DNA of 19,318 nucleotides from JBBSHS01 sp038232515. GTDB taxonomy: Bacteria > Actinomycetota > Acidimicrobiia > Acidimicrobiales > JAUJNH01. The stretch spans positions 1 through 19,318 of the forward strand of contig JBBSHS010000048.1 of the NCBI GenBank assembly GCA_038232515.1, written 5' to 3'. The notes under the pieces are model-generated. The model had not been told where the DNA came from. It did not search any database and saw nothing but the letters and a program-made list of their open reading frames with translations. Positions 13,396-19,318 of the stretch are shown in pieces (within the stretch, counting starts at the first letter, position 1; each line of letters begins with the position of its first letter). The position numbers and the translations under genes were made by a program.

Positions 13396-15168
13396 TCAAC
13401 GGCGCACGGCCACCAGGAACGGTCCGACGTCACGGGTCACGAATCCAGGCCCGGTGAACAGCCCGTCGGGAAACACGACCTCATACCGCTTGAGGTCCAC
13501 GGCGCGGGGGAACTCGTCGACGGACATCGTCATGTGCAGACCGTCGGCGCCGCTGCGCAACACGAACACGGTCGGGGGCCGCCAGGGGCTGGTGTCGAGC
13601 TGATGGACGAGGTCTGCCGTGCTGGTGGACCTGGCCCAGCTCTCCACGGCCAGCCGGCGGGCGTCGAAGTCGGCCAGCGGGTTGGCGTATTGAGGGCTGA
13701 GCTCCTGGAAGCTGTGGAACGGCAGCAGCGCGTACAGAGGCGAGTGGGTGCTCAGAACGACGAGCTGTTCGGGCGCCTTTCCGCTCAGCTCGGCGATGGT
13801 CGAGTCAAGCTGGGCGTTCCAGGCGCCGTCGTCGAGGGGTCTGGACTCACCCAGCGCCGTCAGGCCGCTGGGGTAGTAGTCGGTGTACGCCTGGTCGGTG
13901 GCCACCACGTACGGCAGCGTCTGGACCAGCGCCACCGCGCCGACCAGGGCCAGCACAATGGCGACCGGTACCACTGGGCCCCACTGGGCCCCGGAGAGCC
14001 GTCCGCGCAAGGCCTGCAGTCCTTCGACCACGCCGACCACGCCGGCCACCGCCAGCGCTGCGTAGATGATGGGGCCGATCCGCAGAGCCAGCAGCGACTG
14101 GCCGACTGCCAGCGCCAGCGTGGAGAGCCCGTACCACACGTAGCCGCAGACCACCACGGCGCCGAGCGCCTGCGCCAGCGGGGAGCGGCGGGCGGCGACG
14201 ACCAGCCATACCGTGCCCGCCAGACAGATCGCTCCCGAGAGGCTGAGCTCCAGCATGGGCATTGGGAGCACGGCGCTTTCGATGGGCAGGAACCGCGGCG
14301 CAGCCCCGGCGGGCCTCCCACTTCGCAGCCAGACCCGAAGGTAGGGCAGCCACAACGGGAGCATCACCGCCAGCCCGACCGCCCCGATGGCCACCAGCCG
14401 CAGTGCCACGGTACGGACCGGAGCCATCCGGCACAGCACGGCCAGGCCGCCGAGCACCAATATCACCAGCAGCCCGAAGCCCAGGTACAGCGTGTAGACG
14501 GCCCCGCACAGCCCGACGTAGCCGCCCAGGGCGACCAGCATGGCGCCGTGGCGGTGCAAACGGCAGCGCAACACGTGCCAGACGAGGACGGCCACCGGTG
14601 GTAGCAGTGCCGCCAGCAGCCAACTGTAGGGCTCATAGGAGCCGAACCGCAGGCCCACCATGGCCGTGGCCAGGGTGGCCAGGACCGCCGTCCGGCGGCG
14701 CAGCACCAGGCTCCAGACGGTGAAGACGAGCGCAGCGGCGACGGCCATCGTGATGATGGCGTAGGGCTTGTAGACCTTCCAGGCCGGGATGTCGAACACG
14801 TCCGCCACCCGGCCGCCCACCCAGAACCAGGCCGTCGGGTAGTAGCTGGGCAGGCCGGAGTAGGTCATGTCGGCCACTGCCGGCGACGACGCCATCCGGC
14901 TGATCAGCTGGAGGCGGAACTCCTGGTCGATGGATACCCCGCCCAGGTAGAACTGGGTGCCGAGCAACGGCAGGGCCAGGGCCAGGGTGCTGAGGGCGGA
15001 CAGTGCCGACCAGGTGGCGACGGTGGTGCCGGCCCGCCAACGCCGGCCGCTGACGGCCAGCGCCAGCAGCCCGGCGAGGAGAGGAACGGCGGCGGCGCCC
15101 AGCAACGCCGTCGGGGCATTGGACGGGAACGGGATGTGGAGCCGGGACAGGGCGAGCTGGACGAACAC
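13396..15168 (-). CDS. aftA: AftA-like galactan 5-O-arabinofuranosyltransferase
   Basis: At least 590 residues, polytopic, with a soluble C-terminal domain from about residue 430. The N-terminal half carries the AftA family block VSIDQEFR (78-85), VADMTYSGLPSYYP (98-111) and AWFWVGGR (113-120). The C-terminal domain has SPQYANPLADFD, LDTSPWRPPTVFVLR and a final FVTRDVGPFLVAVRR. These follow the mycobacterial AftA layout closely. AftA adds the first arabinofuranose from decaprenyl-phosphoryl-arabinose to the galactan, outside the membrane. GTG 15168 is the only ordinary in-frame start, but AftA proteins have a first membrane helix that begins further upstream, and here the upstream frame does encode LAGELAAASTVSALAS. 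An in-frame CTG at 15237 with AAGGGG six bases before it, or a frameshifted start at ATG 15350, are alternatives. Confidence 0.9.
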   Translation of the reverse strand: MFVQLALSRLHIPFPSNAPTALLGAAAVPLLAGLLALAVSGRRWRAGTTVATWSALSALSTLALALPLLGTQFYLGGVSIDQEFRLQLISRMASSPAVADMTYSGLPSYYPTAWFWVGGRVADVFDIPAWKVYKPYAIITMAVAAALVFTVWSLVLRRRTAVLATLATAMVGLRFGSYEPYSWLLAALLPPVAVLVWHVLRCRLHRHGAMLVALGGYVGLCGAVYTLYLGFGLLVILVLGGLAVLCRMAPVRTVALRLVAIGAVGLAVMLPLWLPYLRVWLRSGRPAGAAPRFLPIESAVLPMPMLELSLSGAICLAGTVWLVVAARRSPLAQALGAVVVCGYVWYGLSTLALAVGQSLLALRIGPIIYAALAVAGVVGVVEGLQALRGRLSGAQWGPVVPVAIVLALVGAVALVQTLPYVVATDQAYTDYYPSGLTALGESRPLDDGAWNAQLDSTIAELSGKAPEQLVVLSTHSPLYALLPFHSFQELSPQYANPLADFDARRLAVESWARSTSTADLVHQLDTSPWRPPTVFVLRSGADGLHMTMSVDEFPRAVDLKRYEVVFPDGLFTGPGFVTRDVGPFLVAVRR

Positions 15169-15481
15169 GCTGGCCAGCGCAGAAACGGTGGAAGCGGCGG
15201 CCAGCTCACCAGCGAGGCGTCCCGGGCGCTGCTCCAGCTCGCACCCCTTGGCCGGTACCGACCCGCCCTGGCTCTCTGCCCCGTCGGTCGTCGGCTGGCA
15301 GGATGCCGGGCTCAGCAGGGGCCCGTCCGTCGTGCCCGAGGGTCACCCATGGGCGGTCAGGGTACCTGAGCGGTTGGCTACCCGGCCGGCCCTCAGGGAG
15401 AGGGCCGGGGGGCTGGACCAGGCCGCGTCCGTCGTCGGCACCCCGGTGGCGGGGGCCTGCGATTGGCTACTCTTCGCCTCC
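15169..15481. other. Divergent gap between aftA-like and PIG-V-like genes
   Basis: The aftA frame stays open on the minus strand up to a TGA at 15343-15345 and probably encodes its true N-terminus up to about 15237. On the minus strand TACCCT (15359-15364) sits eight bases before an ATG at 15350 that opens a 12-codon frame ending at 15312, out of frame with aftA. On the plus strand TACTCT (15468-15473) precedes the PIG-V-like start. I see no RNA gene or other structure here. Confidence 0.55.
15468..15473 (+). promoter_or_regulatory. Candidate -10 box for leaderless PIG-V-like gene mRNA
   Basis: TACTCT (context GCTACTCT) ends eight bases before the GTG at 15482. There is no Shine-Dalgarno. 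The context matches the boxes before nadD and the hydrolase gene. Confidence 0.5.
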
Positions 15482-16759
15482 GTGCGGGGGCGGCTGTCAA
15501 GGGCGTCCCGCAAGGCCAAGAGGTCGGACGACGGGCCGCCTTCGGGCTCAGAGGTGGTGCCGACGCCATCTGAGCCGGAGGCACCGGATCACCTCGATGG
15601 AGCGGACCCGCCCACCGGCGCCCGGACGGCGCCGTCGCCGCGCCGGGAGCTTGCCGACCTCGCCCTGCTGTTCGTGGTCACCCGCGTCGTCCTGGTCGTC
15701 ATCGGCCTGGTGGCCCGGGCCGTCATCCCCGGGCCGGTCGTCCACCCCCAGCCGGCGGGACTGGGCCCGACGTACTCGCGCTTCGCCTTCCTGGACGTGT
15801 GGGGCCAGTGGGACAGCTCGTGGTACCTCAGCATCGCCGCCCACGGGTACAGGCCCGGGCCCCTCCAGGGGCCCTTCGCCAACTATGCCTTTTTCCCCCT
15901 CTACCCGCTCCTGTCCCGGTGGGTGGGATGGGGGTTCGGGAGCCCGTACGTGGGTGGCCTCGTCGTATCGAACGTCTCCTTCCTGGTGGCCTGCGTGTTC
16001 CTCTACCGCCTCGTGACCCTGGACCACGATCCCGACACCGCCCGGCGGGCCGTCAAGTACCTCTTCGCCGCCCCCACCGCCTTTCTCTTCTCCGCCATGT
16101 TGTCGGAATCGGTCTACCTGGCCCTCGTCGTCATGTGCTTCTACTTCGCCCGTCGCCGCCGGTGGTGGGTGGTGGCCGCGCTCGGCTTCCTCGTGGCCCT
16201 CTCGCGAGCGCCCGGTGTCCTGCTCGCCGCCCCGCTGGCCTGGATCTACTTTCAGCAGCGGGGCTATTCCATCCGTCGCATCCGTCTGGGCATCGTGGCG
16301 CTGGTGTCCTTCCCGCTCGGCCTCGGCTGTTTCGTGTGGTTCAACAAGCACCTGACGGGCGATCCTCTCGCCTTCCTGCACATCCAGACCACGGCCTGGC
16401 ACCATCGCCTCGAGAGTCCTCTGTCCCAGCTGGCGCGGACCATCTCCAGCCACAGCATCTTCCCCCGCTTCGCCGGCTGGTTCGCCCTCGTCGCCCTCGC
16501 CCTGATCCTCGTCTTCCTGAAGAAGATGGGCGTCGCCTACGGGGTGTTCGCCTTGAGCAGCGTGTTGCTGCCGCTCACCGCCGGTGGCGGGCTGGCATCC
16601 ATGCCCCGGTACGCGGTGGTGATCTTCCCCCTGTACATCGTGGCTGCGAGGTTCACAGAACGGCGACCGGGCCTCGACCAGTCGGTCACGATCGGGCTGG
16701 CCATGGTGCAGGGCTTCCTCATGGTCTTCTGGGCCAACAACTCCTTCCTCGTGGTGTGA
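15482..16759 (+). CDS. PIG-V-like (mannosyltransferase family) membrane protein
   Basis: A 425-residue polytopic protein from GTG 15482. After a hydrophilic, Pro/Ser/Glu-rich N-terminus of about 55 residues there is a first helix (60-80). A large loop follows with WGQWDSSWYLSIAAHGY (107-123) and NYAFFPLYPLLSR (134-146), then about nine further helices. The W-D-x-x-W-Y---HGY plus FFPLYP combination is the signature of bacterial homologues of the GPI mannosyltransferase PIG-V, a GT-C fold enzyme using lipid-phosphate mannose; Asp111 is the candidate catalytic residue. The acceptor is unknown. The start was chosen for the TACTCT box eight bases upstream; the frame is open further left without start signals. 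The gene is divergent from aftA and convergent with the GlfT2-like gene. Confidence 0.87.
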   Translation: MRGRLSRASRKAKRSDDGPPSGSEVVPTPSEPEAPDHLDGADPPTGARTAPSPRRELADLALLFVVTRVVLVVIGLVARAVIPGPVVHPQPAGLGPTYSRFAFLDVWGQWDSSWYLSIAAHGYRPGPLQGPFANYAFFPLYPLLSRWVGWGFGSPYVGGLVVSNVSFLVACVFLYRLVTLDHDPDTARRAVKYLFAAPTAFLFSAMLSESVYLALVVMCFYFARRRRWWVVAALGFLVALSRAPGVLLAAPLAWIYFQQRGYSIRRIRLGIVALVSFPLGLGCFVWFNKHLTGDPLAFLHIQTTAWHHRLESPLSQLARTISSHSIFPRFAGWFALVALALILVFLKKMGVAYGVFALSSVLLPLTAGGGLASMPRYAVVIFPLYIVAARFTERRPGLDQSVTIGLAMVQGFLMVFWANNSFLVV

Positions 16760-16786
16760 GGAGGACCCACTCGTCGATCGTGAGGG

Positions 16787-16992
16787 CTACGGGGCTTCGC
16801 CCCCGCCCGACGAGCAGGTCATCCCACGGCGGCCCACCAGCGGCGATGTACTCTCCCGCGCCCTGAGCGCAGTCGCCTGCGTTCGTGGGCTGGTCGTCAC
16901 CCTCGAACCCGAAGCGGCCTCACTGGCCTTGTCGACGCCGCATGGAACTTTGACTCAATCGTCTCGCCTCCTAGGCGCCAAGCGCCTAGAGG
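16787..16992 (+). repeat. Dispersed repeat, copy B (opposite orientation to copy A at 6048-6298)
   Basis: It aligns with the reverse complement of 6048-6298, sharing the hairpin GGGGCTTCGCCCC at its left end (16791-16803) and the palindrome CTAGGCGC-CAA-GCGCCTAG at its right end (16971-16989). The second hairpin extends to GCCT/AGGC with one bulged base. It lacks a 43-base block present in copy A and carries scattered small indels, so the two copies are old. It fills the gap between the convergent genes ending at 16759 and 16986, and the right arm of its palindrome contributes the TAG stop of the GlfT2-like gene. No intact gene in it. Confidence 0.85.
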
Positions 16993-18770
16993 CTGGTGAA
17001 CTGCCGCTCCCAGTACTCCTTGCTGACCATCTGGGGGTAGGCGGCCCGGTAGTCACGTTTGAGGCCGTCGAACTCGACCGGGATCCGGACGGCGGTCCTG
17101 GCCATCTGGGCCAGCAGGGCAAAGAACCGGGCCTGGTCGCGCCGGGCGACGAAGCCGTCGTCGCGCCGCTCGTCGCGGTAGAGGATCTCCCTGCGCAGCG
17201 TCGAGGCGTGCACGGCGCGTTGCTGGATGGGCACGGCGCCGATACCGGTGCGGTGCAGCCGGTCGGGCAGGATGTGGCCGCCGAGGACAGCCAGTGACCC
17301 CAGGGCTGCCGCGTACTTCGTCAACCTGCCCTTGGCCGGCACGTCCTCGACGGCCATGAGATCCTCGCTGAGCGGCACGATCCGCTCCTCACCGAAGCTC
17401 GACACGGATTCGTTGAGTTTGGCGTGGTCGATGTCCAGCCAGTGCTGGGGGCCGCGCATGAACTCCTGCATGCCGAAGGTGATGTTGGCGGCGCTGGCGT
17501 ACTTGAAGCTGAGCAGGCTGCGGCCGCAGGTGTTCAGATAGCGGCCCAGGAGATGCCACCACCGGAAGCCGGGGCTGCTGAGCGCGCATGCGAGCCCGAA
17601 GTTGCGGGTGTCGTAGAACCAGGCGAGGGGCCCGTTCTTGTACTCGAAGTCGGCATGCCACAGGCCGATGCCGTTGAAGGTGACCGTGTGGCGACCGGCG
17701 TGCATCAACCCCCAGCAGACGTCGTCGCCCCGCACGAAGGCCGGGATGGGGTTGTCAGTGGTGAGGTCGACGGGAAATGCGAAGAACCACCATGCGCCGT
17801 AGTCGATGTCGTCTTCGCGGCGCTCGCTCTGCATCATGGCGTGCCAGTCGCGCAGGTCGATGTTGTGGCCGCTGGCCCGGATCGGGTACACCGCCTTGCC
17901 CTGGAAGCGGGCCCCGGCTTCGAACTGCTCGGTCGGCGCGCTCTGTCTGAGCATCGCCCCGGCCACGCACAGCCGGCCGTGCCGTGCGAAGGACAGCAGC
18001 TGGATGGTGCGCAACACGATCTCGGGATCGAAGCTCACGTCGTCGTCCATGAACAGCACATGGGTCACCCCCGGCCGCTCCCGGAAGTGCAGCAGGCCTC
18101 GAGTGAAGCCACCGGCCCCGCCGGTGTTGGGGTTGGGTAGCACTGAGATCGGTAGCCCGTCGTCCACGTCCAGCACCAGGTTTCGACCGTTGTCGACCAC
18201 GACGACCTCGATCCGGTCGGCGTAGTCGGGCGCCTCCCGCAAGGTCCCGGCCAGGCGGGCGATATTGGCCCGGACCTCGTCCCCCCGGTTGAACGTGGTG
18301 ATGACGACACCGAGCCGGCACGGCCGCGGCGGCTGCTCGTCCGTCTGCCACCGGGCGTGCCGCAACGTGGCGCCCTCGCCGATGCAACTGACCCGCAGGA
18401 ACGCCGAACCGTCGACCAGGCTCTCGAGCGCCGGAAGAGCGAGCTCGAACCAGGTTGGTTCGTCGGCTTTCACGTCTGACGTGGCGACCACGACCGGGCG
18501 CCGGTCGACGCGGTCGTGCACCACCTCCAGCCGGCAGGCGCCGGTGACCTGAGCGGCCACCGCCACCTGCCTCACGGTGGTGTGGCGGAGCCATTTGCCG
18601 ACCCCGAAGGCGTTGAAGTAGGTGTCGAACTGCACCACGCCGTCGGTACCGAGCCGTACCTCGCCGTCCAGAATCGAGTGTTCGGCGTTGTGGACGGGTC
18701 GGACGTAGAGCTCCGTCACCGGGCACAGGTCAAAGGTCGGGAAGCGGAAGCGGCACAGGGTGGTCGCCAT
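16986..18770 (-). CDS. glfT2: GlfT2-like galactofuranosyltransferase
   Basis: A 594-residue GT2-family (GT-A fold) enzyme, close in length to GlfT2 (about 640). An N-terminal beta-sandwich domain (1 to about 150) precedes the nucleotide-sugar domain. That domain has VVITTFNRGDEV, the metal-binding FMDDD (Asp242-244), YGAWWFFAFP, RGDDVCWG (Asp349, Asp350; catalytic-base region) and LWHADF (His372). The D-D to H spacing matches GlfT2. It polymerises galactofuranose from UDP-Galf onto a lipid-linked acceptor at the cytoplasmic face. The ATG at 18770 follows the permease stop by three bases and has GAGGAG nine bases upstream, so the two genes are co-transcribed. The TAG stop lies inside repeat copy B. 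Assignment as GlfT2 rather than GlfT1 rests on length and domain layout. Confidence 0.93.
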   Translation of the reverse strand: MATTLCRFRFPTFDLCPVTELYVRPVHNAEHSILDGEVRLGTDGVVQFDTYFNAFGVGKWLRHTTVRQVAVAAQVTGACRLEVVHDRVDRRPVVVATSDVKADEPTWFELALPALESLVDGSAFLRVSCIGEGATLRHARWQTDEQPPRPCRLGVVITTFNRGDEVRANIARLAGTLREAPDYADRIEVVVVDNGRNLVLDVDDGLPISVLPNPNTGGAGGFTRGLLHFRERPGVTHVLFMDDDVSFDPEIVLRTIQLLSFARHGRLCVAGAMLRQSAPTEQFEAGARFQGKAVYPIRASGHNIDLRDWHAMMQSERREDDIDYGAWWFFAFPVDLTTDNPIPAFVRGDDVCWGLMHAGRHTVTFNGIGLWHADFEYKNGPLAWFYDTRNFGLACALSSPGFRWWHLLGRYLNTCGRSLLSFKYASAANITFGMQEFMRGPQHWLDIDHAKLNESVSSFGEERIVPLSEDLMAVEDVPAKGRLTKYAAALGSLAVLGGHILPDRLHRTGIGAVPIQQRAVHASTLRREILYRDERRDDGFVARRDQARFFALLAQMARTAVRIPVEFDGLKRDYRAAYPQMVSKEYWERQFTSL

Positions 18771-18773
18771 GTG

Positions 18774-19318
18774 TCAGAGCTCCTCGGCGAAGTACCGGGC
18801 CCGCCGGGTGAAGAACCGGTAGCCGACCAGGAAGACCGCCATCGAGAGCGCAAGGAGCAGGGCAAGGGTGGTGAACCCCGGTCGGGCGCCATCCCAGAGG
18901 ATACGGCGGTAGACCAGGGTGAAGCGGGCCATGGGGTTGGCCAGCAGTATGGCGCGGACGGGCACGGCCACGCCCATGAAGTTCAGTCGGGCGGGAATGG
19001 TCTCTTCGGAGTAGATGATCGGGGTGACGAAGAACCACACGGTCAACGCGATGCCCGTCAGGTAGGGCACGTCGCGAATGCGGACGCTGGCGGCGGACAG
19101 ACACAGGGCAATACCGGTGATGAACAGCGTCTCGAGGGCCATGGTTAGGACGAGCCAGGGCAGCAGGGTGAAGGTGGCGAAGTAGCCGAAGACGAGCAGG
19201 AGGATGACGTCGACGGTCAGCTCGATGGCCAGGGTCACTAGGAGGGACAGCACATTGGCGAAGACGATCAGCTCACGTGGGAAGTAGACCTTGCTGATGA
19301 GGGCATGGGCGCCGAGTA
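18774..19318 (-). CDS. ABC-2 type polysaccharide export permease (Wzm/RfbD-like), 5' truncated
   Basis: The C-terminal 181 or so residues of an ABC-2 membrane protein; the start lies beyond the right edge. The first visible stretch, LISKVYFPRELIVFANVLSL, is the cytoplasmic coupling motif (KVYFPRE) typical of O-antigen/teichoic-acid/galactan exporters. It is followed by helices, IRDVPYLTGIALTVWFFVTPIIY (the conserved RD-I---...-F--TP-IY block) and a last helix ending FFTRRARYFAEEL. It would work with an ATP-binding subunit encoded elsewhere. The closely spaced galactofuranosyltransferase downstream mirrors the mycobacterial pairing of rfbD with glfT1, suggesting export of lipid-linked galactan. 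Confidence 0.92.
   Translation of the reverse strand, partial: LGAHALISKVYFPRELIVFANVLSLLVTLAIELTVDVILLLVFGYFATFTLLPWLVLTMALETLFITGIALCLSAASVRIRDVPYLTGIALTVWFFVTPIIYSEETIPARLNFMGVAVPVRAILLANPMARFTLVYRRILWDGARPGFTTLALLLALSMAVFLVGYRFFTRRARYFAEEL

Noticed and set aside
15312..15350. Twelve-codon leader peptide upstream of aftA
   Set aside because: A TACCCT box precedes the ATG by eight bases, but the peptide has no regulatory codon pattern or attenuator hairpin. A frameshifted aftA start is an equally good explanation.

Overview
The window is GC-rich bacterial DNA that looks like a member of the Actinomycetota, most plausibly the Acidimicrobiia or a relative. The grounds are roughly 70% GC, a CsoR copper regulator, an F420-type LLM oxidoreductase, AftA-like and GlfT2-like galactan/arabinan glycosyltransferases, and several start codons sitting 6-10 bases after a TANNNT box (leaderless-mRNA style). 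The taxonomic call is inference; no rRNA or tRNA is present.

Layout. Bases 1-77 are a low-complexity C-rich tract that abruptly replaces the 3' part of copA and is probably an assembly artefact. Bases 78-3512 hold a minus-strand copper operon: operator/promoter, csoR, a CopZ-like chaperone, a secreted histidine-bearing protein and copA (3' truncated). The last three genes are joined by ATGA start/stop overlaps. An FNR-type flavin oxidoreductase (3600-4601) lies upstream on the same strand. Bases 4750-6300 are a decayed patch: a beta-helix fragment on the minus strand, a frameshifted subtilisin-like protease on the plus strand, its small I9-like companion gene (open), and a dispersed repeat.

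Bases 6302-8374 (minus) hold nadD and rsfS, overlapping by ATGA, then a beta-propeller lipoprotein. A divergent MscS-type channel (8375-9496) converges on an LLM-class F420 oxidoreductase (9684-10613), with a 3 x 60-bp tandem repeat between them.

From 10671 the content is mainly cell envelope: a GT-C membrane glycosyltransferase, a frameshifted alpha/beta-hydrolase lipoprotein, an AftA-like arabinofuranosyltransferase, a PIG-V-like mannosyltransferase, a GlfT2-like galactofuranosyltransferase, and a polysaccharide ABC-2 permease cut by the right edge. Together these suggest assembly and export of a galactofuranan/arabinan wall polymer.

The most unusual non-coding feature is a pair of related but diverged repeats in opposite orientation (6048-6298 and 16787-16992). 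Each fills the gap between two convergent genes and carries a 19-bp hairpin palindrome (CTAGGCGC / GCGCCTAG). In the right copy the palindrome supplies the stop codon of the GlfT2-like gene.
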